Assembly: GCA_033239005.1 (NCBI GenBank)
Contig: BSQZ01000018.1
Location: forward strand, 2,406,536 to 2,470,535
DNA: 64,000 nt
DNA from: Lamellibrachia satsuma
Lineage: Eukaryota; Annelida; Polychaeta; Sabellida; Siboglinidae
Reading direction: 5' to 3'
Position 1 is the stretch's first letter, and each line of letters begins with the position of its first letter. The notes under the pieces are model-generated. The model did not search any database. It was not told where the DNA came from and was given only the letters and a program-made list of their open reading frames with translations. Below are positions 25,467 through 39,306 of this stretch, piece by piece. The translations under genes were made by a program, and so were the position numbers.

Positions 25467-26340
25467 GTGCGTCGGACTCACATGTTTATATAACATTCAC
25501 AATCAGACGGACAATAATCTCTATTAACTTTAGGTTATTGCAAGAATGCACCATTAATGGACATTTTAGAGAGTTTCCATGTTTTTTACATATTGGTACA
25601 TGTTAACTGTTTCATTGTGTTTAGCCTTTGTACATTTTATAATAATACAAAATAAAATTTTCTTTTGTGAAAACCTTTCGCCAAAGAATAAGTACTCCTT
25701 TATACAGCTGAGGCAATGTGGCAAGGATGAAATTGGCCAAGATTCGAAACAGCATCATAAGGATTAGAATTCTGGTTCTCTCTCGTGTTCTAACCACTGA
25801 CAGTGGCCGACAAGTAGTAGCTGATAAGCAGTTAATTCTATTTTGGTAGTTTAATGTGACATTTTTATATTTACAAATTGCACGTTTACACATTTTGCTA
25901 TTTTTGTATTGACATAGTAAAGTAATCAATATTATAATTAATTAGGTGAATGTTTGCAATCATAACAATCAATATAATATTACGAAAACATGTTTGAAAA
26001 TTAACTCTTGGAAGCGAATACACTTAATTAGTCACTTGTATTACTGTGAACTTGTGGCGTCGCCTATGACAAATGTTCTACGCTATTAACAGTGAATAGG
26101 TGTCTACAAACGCCGTGTGACACTGACAGTGACAAGCAGTTTGTCGATGGCTGTTCAATAATTTATACGTGATCAAAAATGTTATGCATGAACACAATGC
26201 GATCATTTTATAATGTTATTGCGTTTTGCAAGAGGTAAACATTTTAGTCCCAGCCACGTAAAAACGGGGAACATTACTTGTGACAAAATTCTAGAATGCC
26301 AATGTGATAGAAGTGTAAAGTTAATTCGAATTGCATCGTA
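25467..26340. other. Non-coding block repeated at 41.24-42.07 kb
   Basis: From 25,548 to about 26,300 this DNA is nearly identical to 41,244-42,068 and marks the right part of each duplication unit. No gene is recognised. Unit 1 continues from TTCTAGAAT straight into GCCAATGTGATA, whereas unit 2 has about 600 bp in between. Confidence 0.75.
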
Positions 26341-26344
26341 TAAA

Positions 26345-26410
26345 AAAGGGAGGGAGGGACGAAAGGGAGGGAGAGGGAGAGGGAGAGGGAGAGGGAGAGG
26401 GAGAGGGAGA
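26345..26410. repeat. (GGGAGA)n microsatellite
   Basis: A purine-only hexamer run ends about 85 bp before the unit 2 minisatellite. It marks the junction zone of the tandem duplication. Confidence 0.9.
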
Positions 26411-26495
26411 GAGTTATTTCGTTGGCGAGAGGTTTCGAAGACGTATCAAGAAGATACGGTAGCTATATAATGATACCCATGCTATTTAAGATACA

Positions 26496-26912
26496 CGCAG
26501 GCTACAGTGCCCCACGGCAGGCTACAGCGCCCCACGGCAGGCTACACCGTCCCACGGCTGGCTACAGCGCCCCACGGCAGGCTACAGCGCCCCACGGCCG
26601 GCTACACCGCCCCACGGCCGGCTACACCGTCCCACGGCAGGCTATAGTGCCCCCACAGCCGGCTACACCGTCCCACGGCATGCTACAGCGCCCCACGACA
26701 GGCTACACCGCCCCAAGGCAGGCTACAGTGCCCCACGGCAGGCTATAGTGCCCCACGGCAGGCTACACCGCCCCACGGCCGGCTAACACCGTCCCACTGC
26801 CGGCTACACCGTCCCACTGCAGGCTATACCATCCCACGGCAGGCTACAGCGCCCCACGGCAGGCTACACCGTCCCACGGCAGGCTACAGCGCCCCACGGC
26901 AGGCTACAGCGC
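26496..26912. repeat. 20-bp minisatellite at left edge of duplication unit 2
   Basis: About 21 copies of the same unit as at 10,168. The DNA after the array (TTCTTACATGGAGTCATC) is identical in both units. Confidence 0.95.
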
Positions 26913-27052
26913 CCCATTCTTCTTACATGGAGTCATCAAAATGTTACACTGTAATAAAAATCACCGCACTTAATCATTATGTAAAATAGTAATATATGTT
27001 CCTACTGGTTTAGCCAAACAACAAAGTGTTCGCTGCTGAAAAGTCAGAACAG

Positions 27053-28270
27053 AGAGGCGCGGTAGCGTAGTGGTTAGCACATCCGCTTTACAAGACAGTT
27101 CCAAGTTGAAGACCTGGACCGGGCTTGGGTATGTTTGGTGTAAAACCTGGCTCTTAACATTGGAGACTTGGCATCTCTCGTGACTCGGATAATGTAGTTA
27201 ATGTCGGTCCCGTCTCATTTAGGGGAAGGCAGTGTTAATTGAGCCACTGGGTTAGTTGAGCCACCCATGTTTCCCAGGAAACTGCAGCAACGACAGTTAC
27301 ATGGTACTACCAAGTGACTGAGCATGTTATTAGAACACGATTGACGTATAATAGGTTACGTTTGCACAAAGGCCAGAACATATTAGCTAAAAGTATGTTT
27401 TTTGATGTTTTTCGAAACTTTTAGGAATTGTGATTAATATCTGCTGGTGTGTAAACTATCAAGACGATTATTTACATCACTTCACGCATTAATGAGAAGT
27501 TATATAAATAAGCTTAATTGTCGAAACGGGCTAGTTGAGCCACCCAAGGGAGGTTTAATTGAGCAGCGGTTAAAGAACGAAGACTCATTTTCCTTACCAC
27601 AAAATACACCAAGGAATTTAATTTTTCCGAGCAAATTAGGACATCGGAGAGCTACAATGCAACAAAATACCAGTTAGTTACACTGATTGCGATTTGCCTA
27701 TAATTATGTCCATATTAATGAGGTGTTTTGAATTATTAATTAAGAGTGTAGACTTGTCAGAGACATGTTGTGCCCATTGGGTAGATGTATTGGCAGAGTT
27801 GTTATGATTTTTTTGCACAAAGCCTATGCAAATTATAAAAATAAAGCATTTACGCAATTTAAGCTGCACTGTGGCTCAACTTACCCCACACCAAGTGTTA
27901 GTTGAGCCAGCTTACCAACCTTATTTGAATCAGCTAGATATAGTTATCATTGCATGCTAGATATATTATTTTGGTATAAAATGATCTATTAATAATCATA
28001 GTTTATGTGAGTAAAAACAATTTGGACTTATGAATACGATTGCGCCCTAGACATCAAAAAGAATGAAAAATGGCTCGTCTAACACTGCCTTCCCCTATTT
28101 GGGGACGTAAAAGAACAACTGAGGACGACATACACTCTGGCAGTGATCACCCTCAATGCCTGCATATAAAGGTCGGCTTGACGATAATGTTCTGAAAAAG
28201 GCTGACTAGCTGAATGAGACCTCGAAACACCAAACATTACACTAGTAATCACAACATAGGGGCCTATACA
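27053..28270 (+). mobile_element. SINE-like element split by a MITE, unit 2 copy
   Basis: Same structure as at 10,714: tRNA-like head (GCGCGGTAGCGTAGTGGTTA), body to 27,221, MITE, then body resuming at 28,096. The head here is closer to a tRNA A box (AGTGGTTAGCAC). Confidence 0.55.
27222..28095. mobile_element. MITE with terminal inverted repeats, unit 2 copy
   Basis: 874-bp copy of the element at 10,882, with the same ends and TA flanks. Its presence at the same site in both units shows it was carried by the large duplication. Confidence 0.8.
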
Positions 28271-28334
28271 GACTAGTCAGTTACTAGAACGTAGCCGAGT
28301 GCTGGAAACAACTAGAACTAGAACAATAAAGTCC

Positions 28335-28438
<104 letters not shown>

Positions 28439-28439
28439 G

Positions 28440-28623
28440 CTACTCGTCACGAGTCGATGTCGCTGCAATCTGACCGACGTCGTTGCGTAGTCTCGCGTAT
28501 CCGACTCTCGCGCGGCTTCGTGAATCCGCCGAAAAGAGATGTGTTCGACAAACGGTGGCGCCACAGCGCAGAGCCTAGGTAATCGAGGCTAGTCGTCGCA
28601 ACGCCAAGACGGGATCCGGGCCA
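28440..28623 (+). promoter_or_regulatory. Probable 5' UTR and proximal promoter of CYP4 copy 2
   Basis: About 180 bp of GC-richer DNA lie between (ACGC)n and the start codon, with the palindromic motif GGTGGCGCCAC near 28,554. It is conserved upstream of the broken exon 1 in unit 1 (12,032-12,217), and pieces of it recur at 42.46 and 43.16 kb upstream of MMACHC-B. No TATA box is evident. The promoter role is inferred from position. Confidence 0.4.
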
Positions 28624-31600
28624 ATGTACTACACAGCGATGTCCCGTTTGCTGGACGACGTTTTCCCGGACATGTTCCCATCTATCCACTGGCGAGCGAA
28701 GTGGGTGCTCGTGGGAGTAGTCGGTGGTGCAGTCGTGATAAAGCTTGTTTCGAAGGCGGTGGTCACATTTCGTAACAAAGCGAAAACAGTGGATGGATTC
28801 CCGGGCCCAAAAGCACACTGGCTGCTCGGTAACCTCGATACAGTAAGTTGTCAATTGTACGCTTGTCCGTGTGGAACGCCCCTTTAGAAGTTTAGTGGAG
28901 CAGCGCCAGGCTTATGTAATCGGAAATTAGGGGTTTGGCATCGTTTTGTGCCAAACAATGACAGTATTGTATTCTATATTTATTCTAATAGTAGAATAGG
29001 TCATTAATCCAGCTGGCTTAGAATTAGTGCGCCTGCTATGGCTATGCTTCCATAAGCACCCTATTTTGTTTGTAGGATCATGCCACGAATACGAGCAAGT
29101 GTTAACAGCATTCATTCGGTAAATGTTTAAGCACTGGATGTTAACGTATTCCAAAGTCCAAACGGTGACCATTCAGCATGTTTTTTAATGTCACGTCTAT
29201 CTACACCAAGTTTATTTATACACTTATCTGCTTTGTTTTACCACGGAGTCATGCACGTCCTCATAGGAGGTGATTATAGCGGGCTCGTCTGAACATAGTG
29301 CTGACCAACCTGTTTCAGTCCCTTCTGGATCAACACTTTGCCAGGTTTCTGAAAGGTTGTCAAACCAGTTTCATCTAAGTTCCATATCTGGCGTGGTTCA
29401 TATGCATGCCTACATATAAATTATCAAAGAACTAAGACACAGTTGTCACGTTTGATGCACGCGACAAACTATTTGCCTCTGGCATCAGCAAACCGAGTTC
29501 ATTTCTGCGCTTAAGGAAACCATGCAACCAATCAACTGCCGCCATTTTATTGACATGCCATGGAGATGGGCATGTCTTTCCACTTCGCTGCCGCCGCTTA
29601 CTGATATGCTAGTCGCCCAGCAGCACACCGATTTAGTCCTTGATACATTGAACACAAACAAATATGGGAGAATGTTGCATCAGTCAATACGGGGACCCAT
29701 GAGCCGACTCATCGGACCCCATGAGCCGGCTCATCGGACCCCATGGCCATACATCCCGGCTCATGGGTGCCTGATCACAATTATATACTCAAAATGAGTT
29801 TTACTAAAAAGTTGACCAGCGTGTACCAAAATAGGTTTCAGGCATTGGCAGGACTATTATCCGTTATTGACAATATGTTAATATTGATAACATTGCACAA
29901 GCAACAAGCTAGATTTACTCAAACATATTGTATAGGTAAAACCACATACCGTCGAGATTTTGTGCCTTTTGCCATCCGCCATTAGTCAAAAGGCCGTGAC
30001 GTCGTAGGTAGCTTTTGTGCATCTATATAACTCATAAGATGGATCGACTGATCGTTATTAACAAGCTTACAGGGGGTGGCTCAAAGCTCCCATATGATCA
30101 TGGGTCCCAACCTTCCCCTTTAACAGATTTTGGTGGGGAAAGGCAATTTATTGTAACCTTACATTTAGCGTAATTTTAAAGATGTTGGTCTTCATCAGTT
30201 TGATTGCTGGTAGGTGAATTAATTAGTTAACCAATTCATTAATTAAACCATTCATTAATTAATTGTTAAGTGAAGCGGATCTTGTTGCTCATATTGCGGT
30301 ACGGAGACGAACATTTGTCATATAGGTATCTACCATCGTCGCGTGTAAATACTGGCACAAACTAGTTGTTAAGACACATTGCTTTCGATTGGTTAGTAAT
30401 GTGGTGGTGTCCAACAGCATAAATGTTAGTTTTGTTGAGTTTCACGACTGATCAAAACTCCTGTAGATTTCTTTCTCCAAACAAGCTAACTCCATATCTG
30501 ATGTTGTCACCCAGGGCAGATCGCATCAGCTTCTATGTGTGTTTAATAGCTTAATACAGTAAGTAGACCCACCCTTTGCTTCATGGGTTTTCTGATATTG
30601 CGGGTGACGAAGGGAAAGCAAGTCTAAGACAGCATCTGCTGTTGATCACGTGACTTCCCTTGGTGTCGAGAAGGCCATAATATCCCATTTGTTCCTGATG
30701 GCTAGAAGCTTAATTCTTAGCATCGACAGAGTTACTGTTCCCTGCCACCTCATTCGTGTCCCATGTTATGTACCCAGGAAGGAAGTCCCCGGCGATAATG
30801 ACATTCGGACGTCTACGCAAACACTTGGTGAGCAGTTGCATACCACAACATCCAGAGAGCTTGTATTTGGTACAGCAACACAGGCACAAGTCGGTCACAC
30901 CCAATCGCGCGGTGATGTATGCTCTGTGGTATGTGCAGTACGGTAATAACAATATAACAGTGATACAAAAGACATAAAATGTGTCAATTTAAATAGATTC
31001 CAACTCCTCTAGCCACTAAGCAAAGTGGAAGCTTTTGAGTTGATACGTCTTCAGTATTGTACATTCTGCAACGTGATATTGTTTATTGCCCGATTCATGT
31101 TTACTCACAAATACAGCTGACGAATGACGAGCGTGGCATGAACTTGATGAATTCGTGGGCAAGATTGTACGGCAAAGTATTCGTGTTGTGGTTTGGTCCA
31201 ACCGCGCCTCTACTTGTAGCATACCACCCTGATACAACACGTGCCGTTCTCAGCTCAGACGGTAGGTATCTAAGTGTATGCATACATGGCTGTTACACGG
31301 TAATAACAATAGTAATCTAAAAGCGCATTATCCTCAAAAAGCTGGAATTGCTTTACATAATTAATCCATATATAATTCTATGCAGCGCTTTACGTATAGT
31401 GTATTGTATCTAATGCTCCCTCTCTCCGTCCCTCACTCTCTTCTCCCTCCCTCCCTCCCTCCCTCCCTCCCTCCCTCCCTCCCTCTGTGTTTTTTCTTAT
31501 AACCTATGTACCGTTAATGGTTGTGTGTTACTAAAGTAGCCCAATGTTCCAAATGTGCTTTATATTTCCACCTTCATTTGCACAAATGCTGTGTCAAATA

Positions 31601-34600
31601 AATACTGCTGCAGTATTACAAAAACTACTTTCTTTTCAGAGCCAAAAGACGAAAAGTTTTATAGTTTTCTCAGACCATGGATTGGTAAGTGTTTCCGTCG
31701 ACTTACCTTAACCGGGTACCTTAACGGTACCTGTAAGGTACCTTAATTAACGCCCGCCCTTGAGTTTTGCCACATGTAGGGGTCTACGTTATGCTGGACT
31801 GTTGGGGTTCTGCAACTTGTTTTATACGCGTAAGTCAATTGTGTTGCCTGTGTCCAACTAAGTAACCAGTAAAGGGATATGTAACGTGGTATCATCATGG
31901 ACAGCTGTTATGTATGTGTGAACAATATGAGGTTTGCGCAGTTTGTACTTGCTTGGTAGGACCCAAATATCTATTGTTTTCTTCCAGGTGATGGACTGCT
32001 TGTCAGTAGAGGAGATAAATGGTCCAGAAACAGACGTCTCTTGACTAAGGCATTTCACTTCCAAGTGCTCCAGCCATATATCGAAGTGTTCAGTGAGTCA
32101 ACCAACATCTTATTGGTAAGAATACAGTAGCAAAAGCAATAGAATGTGGATTGAATTTTTAGGGAAGGAGAGAGAGAGAGAGAGAGGAAAAAACAGAGAA
32201 CGTTTATTTTATCCATATGTACATGTGTAACGATAACATAATACTTCAAATGCACTTCTAAATGCAAACACTAATGAAAATGCTGTAAGTAGAAACAAGT
32301 GTTTACAAAAATACGATTTCTTAAGAAATCAGTCAGAGTTCTCTCAGTGTTTGTATATTATATGTATAATTATTTATGCTTTTTCTTTGTTATGCACAAT
32401 ATGGATTTGGGAGCCACCCCACTGTTGTAGTGGCTATACAAAACAGTGTATAGCCACTAACGTAAATAAAATGCTGGTAAATTAAGTGTATGCTGGTCCC
32501 CAACGTGCTCGGAGAAATCAATGTCGGTCCCCTGACCTCTCGTGCTATGTTCACCAGCTTCCGACGCCATTCCCATTAGTTACCCTGGTTTGTTTGACGT
32601 TTCCAGAACAAATGGAATCGACTGAACGGCGACCGTACAACAGTTGAACTGTATGGTGACATCAGCCTTCTGACACTGGACTCTCTCACGAAGTGCATAA
32701 TTGGAATCAACACTAACTGTCAGAATACAAAGTAAGTGGACAACGTGTATGGAATACAATGACACTTCATCATTATCATAATCGTCGTCGCCGTCATCGT
32801 CGGCGTCATCTGTTAGTTTTGGATAAATCTGGTCTTCTCGGTCCATGCTTTGGTTTTAAAGTATCCAACTCTCTCATCACATCTTTACTTCTGAAACAGG
32901 GACCTTCACATTGGGCTCGCATGCACATATTAGTGTTGACAGATTGATTGTTGTAATAATTATTACAAATTTAATATTATTTTTGTTTATCTCAGCATTC
33001 ACATCACACATTTAGAGCAATACAACTTGTTCCTATTTTTATAACACAGTTACGTTGGTTGCAAACAATCATGTTCGAACACGAAGCATCCTAATTAATT
33101 ATCCCGTACATTAAGATCTAGATCATTCCATCAATGGAATCCCAACATCGCTATTGCAAGGTAGTCATTGATATAGCTGAGTGAACTGAGATAAAACAGT
33201 TGAACGACATTGCCCAAGTTTCGAAACGGCTGCAGATGAACTGGAGCCCTTTATACTGTTCTCTCTTGTCCACGATAGGGTTAAACATCCGTACACGACG
33301 GCCGTCCTTGATATGCTGATCCTCATCAACCGACGAATGCGGTTCTTGCCGTATCACAGCGACCTGATCTACTACTTCAGCGTCAGCGGCTACAGATTCC
33401 GCCGTGCGTGTCGGGTCGCGCACGACTTCAGTAGAAAGGTTGTTCTGGAACGACAACACGCGAGACGCGGCAAGGTGGGCAGTGATGTGGGTCATCACGT
33501 GGTCATCATCATCATCATTATCAAATGCCGATCACAGGCGTATTGTAGCAGTTATGTTGTGCTCTTTCCTTGCCAAGCATCAAGGACTTCAATTCTTTGC
33601 TGACCTCTGTTTCTTTCCCCCTGATTATTCCCGTTGTAATTTTCACTTTCTTCCCATTCGGGCTAGAAATTCTGCTTGCATTTTACTGATTCTGCGCGTG
33701 ATCTTCCTGTTACCATTAGTTCACAACGGTTTCCTGTCCACGATAATTATATTAAACTTCAATCGATACAATATATTAATACAAAATCATTAGGAATATC
33801 ACAGGTGACATTCAGTTTTTTATGCGATACATACTATATATCGCATATCTTTCATGAAAAACAGAATGCGACTCGTAGTAAAGTAATTTGAAATAAACAT
33901 CCACCCAAATGTGAGCAGCATGGAAGCCAAGTTTAAACGTAACCGTAGTAATGTTCATAAGTTGGATAAGTGGGACTTCACTTCCATCTCATTTCATGTA
34001 GATTTATTTTAGAAGCAATGGAAGTGATATCAACAGTGCAGTTGTGTTACGCATGTATGTATATATTTCCACAGGTCACCGACGATCAACCGAAGAACAA
34101 ATACTTAAATTTTATTGACATTCTACTGGAGGCAAAGGTACGGTATATATGTTAAAATAAATATATCCTGTAGACGCACCAATGGTTTGTTGATCACTGT
34201 AGAAAAACATAAACCTTGACCTTTTTCTATTGTACATATTTCGGACAATGGCAGTTAATGTCGTTGATATTTCAAAAATTGTGCTGTGATATATAAATAT
34301 ATTGTTGTGTTTTCTTTCTAGAAAATGAACACGTATATAATTAACACTTCAAATGTTGGAACATGGTAACAATCGGGATGATGCTACACTCGCACACGCG
34401 AACACGCACACACCCCCACACACACACACGCTTACGCTATTATCATGCATATAGGATGAAGATGGAACTGGACTTTCCAACGATGAGATATTTGATGAAG
34501 TTGACACGTTCTTGTTTGAAGGCCATGACACTACAGCCTGCGGTAATAAGAATGTTAACGTAACCATTAGTATAATCAACATAACGTTTTGCTATTCTGC

Positions 34601-37494
34601 AAATTCGACTTCTCAGCGAAACGTTTTGTACACAGATCGTTGTAATGCGCTGCCTTTACATGGTTGTCGTCGTTGCTGTATGACCTCGCCAGACATCCAC
34701 AGTACCGAGAGAAATGTCGACTAGTTTAAAGTGATGATTCTTATAGCATTCTTAGATGTGGGTTTAAATATAACATTGTCAACATAAACATAAGAATATT
34801 CTGCCTAAAGTTTTGTTATTCTGGAAATTCGATTACTGATCGAAAAGCACATATTTTGTACACATATCGTTGTCATACGCTGCCATTACAGGGTTGTCGT
34901 GGTTGCTGCATAACCTCGCCAGACATCCAGAGTACCAGGAGAAATGTCGACAGGAAGCCATTGATGTCCTTGGTTCGCGCAACGCGCTGGAATGGCAAGT
35001 ACCCTTTAGAATTTTTATAATATTATAAGTCGATGTTCAAACATATATTGTTCATAGCCATCGGCTTTAAGTAGGTGTTTTGTTAGTTAGTGTTAGTTAC
35101 TTGGAGTGTTAGTATGTGATAGTAAAGGTGTCGCGTACAACAACTGGTAATATCGTACTGGTACACTGGCTATATTTAATTTATATATTATCATTTGCAT
35201 GCGTGCGTGCGTTTGGTTTTGTGCGTGCGTATGTATGTTGTCCCAGGTGTGCACATTAGTGTCGTATAAACCGGTAACGTATTCCGGGAATGTGTGGACT
35301 GAACGCCACTTGTAATGCCACTCAGGGAAGACCTGCCCAAATTGCAATACATCAACCAGTGTATGAAGGAGAGTCTGCGTTTGCACCCGCCGGTCCTGAG
35401 CATTGCAAGACGAACTGAAAACGGCGTCCCATTCGAGGACGGAAGAACAACGTCGAACGGTTAGCATGGTTTCATTCATGTCAAAACATGCAAAGTAACA
35501 TAACTAAATAAAAATACCTTTACTTCATCCAGATGGTACGTTGTCTAAGTGTATACATATCTTTTGTAGGAGCTAGCATCTTGGTCAATATCAATGTGAC
35601 GCATCGCAATCCTGAATTGTGGCCGAATCCTGAAGTATATGACCCAGACCGATTTGCTCAGGATAAAGTTCAAAACAGATCACCTTTCTCTTACATCCCG
35701 TTCTCGGCTGGACCCAGGTAGGCAGGACATTCTTAATGCACAAATGCTGCATGTTTATATATGTCATGTATAATTTAATTAGAACAATGAACACGTGGGA
35801 ATCGGTATCAAATAGTTTTGTTGTTCACAATATGCACATTATAAGGTTGTCATGTTTGTTTCAATTTCATAAGGAATTATGCACATGTCGTGTAAGCAAA
35901 TTATATTTCCACCATGAACCTGTCTTGCCAGTATAACCGCCGTAACAGCAACAAACGATTAGTTTTCTCAATGTGACCCACCTCACAAAAATGAGTCACA
36001 TGTCCCAATTTGAACATATATAGTGATTAGTATCGTTGAAAAGAGCAGCATCTCAGCTTTCACATCATGCACCAAGCAACCAGCTATCTCGATTCTAGCT
36101 GAAGCTACGTTTCGCTAAACATGTATGGGGTAGAAATCTTCAAACTGAGAAATCAACCGTCAAAGTTTAGTATGTGTATTATCAAAGCTTCCTTAGTTAC
36201 CATGCATATATCTGGAAGATATTTGGACCACTTGAAGATAAAGGCATCCTCATGACATTCTACTGATATAATAACGTGATCTTTGTCAAAACAATACGGA
36301 CAAAAGTAATTGCCTTGTAATTACCGCCATTGTTTAGGAATGTCAAAACTAGCAGCACTATGCCACCAGTGTCATAATGGTTATGGCTAATGGTTACTAG
36401 TGACCTTCTTTTGTAAAAGACAGTTGGGACAGTAAGAACTTACTTGATTTTTTATTTAAAATGTAATAAGTAATTTATTCAGCCTAAGAGGAGACTCGAT
36501 AGGTGGATTTAAAAACAATAATTATTTTATTATTCAAAATGTGTCCACCCTATTTTGAGAGCGTTGTATTCATAACGTTCACTTCAGTAACAATTACATA
36601 CTTCTAAATCACTTATTTGTGGGTAAAGCTTGCATCTTCCAAGAAATAATCCTGTTTTCTCAAACACGCCTCATATCTCTGGAAGTAATAATGCTAGCAA
36701 AATAAGGTTTTTAGTGTTATCTTTAGCTTGTTCTTCTTTACACAACTGGTAGAAAACATCAAAGTAACCAAAAGCTATATCAGTATTTGTTGCCCCAAAT
36801 TGTTTTTTTCGGAAGTTACCAAAAAATGTATTAAATAAACTACTTTTTTGAAAATGTTTTCTACCAGTTGTGTTACAGATTGTATACTGAAAAAGGTGTT
36901 TCAAATAATTATAATAATAATTGCTCAGTCTGATATTCTTCATAGTAAAAATGCACAAGAGATTTTTAACAATGTCCGTGCCAATTAATAGCATATTTAA
37001 TACAAGACAACAAGTACATAAACAGCGACACCTCAAAACAGTTCATCATCAATGGGACAGAGGCCTCACTTTCGTGGCATGGGCAAGAGTGCAGATGACG
37101 GGGATGGGTAACGGGCTTGTCGACCTCGCGCCCTGCCCCCTTCCCCACAAAACGACTAGTGTCTCCCTCACTGTCCTGTTGGTCGGACGGCCAGGCAACG
37201 GGATCAGTCTCGTGCTCAGTCAGACACGTCTTGCGGGCTCGACGACGTCGCCCCCGCCCCGCAAAACGACTATAGTGTCTCGCTCTCTGATTTACAGCAA
37301 CGAATTCTCGTTTTGTTCGCAGGAACTGCATTGGCCAACAGTTCGCGCAGAACGAGTTGAAAACCGCAGTGGCGTTGATTCTAAAGAACTTCGAACTGAC
37401 GCATGACGTGACCAGGCCGCCAGAGAGAGACCCGAAACTAGTGATGCGATCGAAAACAGGACTTTGGGTTCACGTAAAGCCTCTACAGCTGTGA
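28624..37494 (+). CDS. CYP4: Cytochrome P450, family 4 (CYP4F-like), copy 2, 12 exons
   Basis: Tandem paralogue of the gene at 13,634. Exons: 28,624-28,842; 31,117-31,261; 31,640-31,684; 31,988-32,115; 32,607-32,731; 33,279-33,474; 34,075-34,137; 34,455-34,542; 34,892-34,994; 35,326-35,459; 35,570-35,717; 37,323-37,494. Every exon has the same length as in copy 1 (1,566 nt, 521 residues) and no frame is broken. I-helix [10 protein letters not shown], ExxR KESLRLHP and haem loop FSAGPRNCIGQ are intact. Substitutions cluster in exons 2-5 and 11: YVELF to [15 protein letters not shown] to [16 protein letters not shown] to TKCIIG, and the family motif GTHHNP becomes VTHRNP. Intron 9 again has a GC donor. 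Expected to be an ER mono-oxygenase, perhaps with altered substrate range. Confidence 0.95.
34662..34721 (+). pseudogene. Ghost copy of CYP4 exon 9 (5' part), copy 2
   Basis: Counterpart of the relic at 19,878, with the same lost acceptor (TG for AG) and TAG after 60 bases. It is slightly closer to the real exon 9 than the unit 1 relic. Confidence 0.8.
36572..36860. mobile_element. 289-bp insertion in CYP4 copy 2 intron 11
   Basis: This DNA is absent from unit 1, which runs GTTGTATTC directly into TACCAGTTGTG. Inside it, ACACAACTGGTAGAAAACAT (36,740-36,759) is the exact reverse complement of 36,854-36,873 at its right border. It may be a transposon fragment, or filler DNA templated from the flank. 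Confidence 0.5.
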
Positions 37495-37648
37495 TGTAGC
37501 TCTGTGGCTTCGTGTTTACACTGAATGTCTGGTATCAGTTACACAAGAATTAATTATATTTCCGTAGGTTCAGCAGCTGTTGAGATTTGTCGCGAAAACA
37601 TTCCGTTAATATTCGTCATCTATAAATGGACGGCTAATTCATATATTA

Positions 37649-37654
37649 AATAAA
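37649..37654 (+). terminator. Candidate poly(A) signal of CYP4 copy 2
   Basis: AATAAA lies 155 bp past the stop codon, the same spacing as in copy 1. Confidence 0.6.
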
Positions 37655-37931
37655 CATTTGATGGTATGATATATTACAACCGTGTGTACATGCTGAATAA
37701 GATTAATATAAGTGGTAATGATTTTAACCACGGTGTAACAATTTCAGGCAAGCAAATTATTATTATAATTGTCATGGCCCATTGATGTATTGACGTTTAC
37801 TTTTTTAAAAAAAAGTTCGCTCCGCAGGGAACTAAGACATACAAATGGTTTGTTGATTAATGTAGTAGAGCATAAACCTTGACAACCTGATGTTGTTGGA
37901 AATATTATGACTATGACAAATAAATTCATGT

Positions 37932-38370
<439 letters not shown>

Positions 38371-38399
38371 TAAACAAATATTTTATTTATTGTTTTTCC

Positions 38400-38712
38400 A
38401 CCTACTTCTTTTCTAACCCAGGTGTGGTACGTAGGGCTTGCACAAGATTTCCCCAATTCATTCTATATTGGGCTCTCTTTCCGCTGTGTTCCAGGTCAGC
38501 CCAGCAGCTCCCAGTTCTTCTTCATTGTTCGTCCCCGTGTCGATCTTCATTCTTGCTCCTGTTCACCAGTCAGCAACCTTCCTTATTTGTCCCTGGCTGA
38601 GGGGTTGACCTTGTAGTTGGTGTTTCCATAAATCGGCTTGGTTATCTTGTACACCGTGCTCATCTCTTGGCTGGAAGCGTCTGTCTCAGCTTTATCTGCA
38701 AGCGCCTCTAAA
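38400..38712 (-). mobile_element. Internally deleted LINE scrap, unit 2
   Basis: Near-identical to 24,050-24,370, read on the minus strand, with a further stop (CCCAGAAAAG changed to a TAG-containing form near 38,413). Confidence 0.45.
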
Positions 38713-39030
38713 TGCTTCGTTTTTTGTCACTAGCTGACATCTTGTCAAGTGTTTTCAATTCAGTGTATTGTGTGTAGTGTCTTTATTTTCGTTTTTCAGA
38801 TTTGGCCTTTTACTATTTGCAGTCGTTTTCATTCTTGTGTGCCTTGCCTTATCTCTTAGATGCTTAGTATATACATTCGATCATTTATGCAATCCTTTTG
38901 AAACGCCTTCGTGAGTATTTTGACATTTCTGACACAGGTATTCCGTGGTTTAAATCATATTTCTGCCAGTACCTGCTTTAGAGCCCTGTTCTACTTAGTT
39001 TCTACACAACGACCCTTAGCCAAGTCTTTG

Positions 39031-39236
39031 TTCATCACACCACCAGCCATCACACCACCAGCCATCACACCACCAGCCATCACATCACCAGCCATCACAC
39101 CACCAGCCATCACACCACCAGTCATCACACCACCAGCCATCACACCACCAGCCATCACACCACCAGTCATCACACCACCAGCCATCACACCACCAGTCAT
39201 CACACCACCAGCCATCACACAACCAGCCATCACGTG
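39031..39236. repeat. 15-bp minisatellite, about 14 copies
   Basis: Same array as 24,694-25,466 but much shorter and dominated by the variant CATCACACCACCAGC. The flanks on both sides are nearly identical to unit 1. Confidence 0.95.
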
Positions 39237-39306
39237 TATCGGACTCACATTTTTATATAAAATTCACAATCAAACGGACAATAATCTCTATTAACTTTAG
39301 GTTATT

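Noticed and set aside
24540..25527. Open frames of 318 and 324 codons on opposite strands, the longest in the window
   Set aside because: They lie in a 15-bp minisatellite (a multiple of 3), so every frame stays open. Copy number differs greatly in the duplicate unit and no domain is present outside the repeat.
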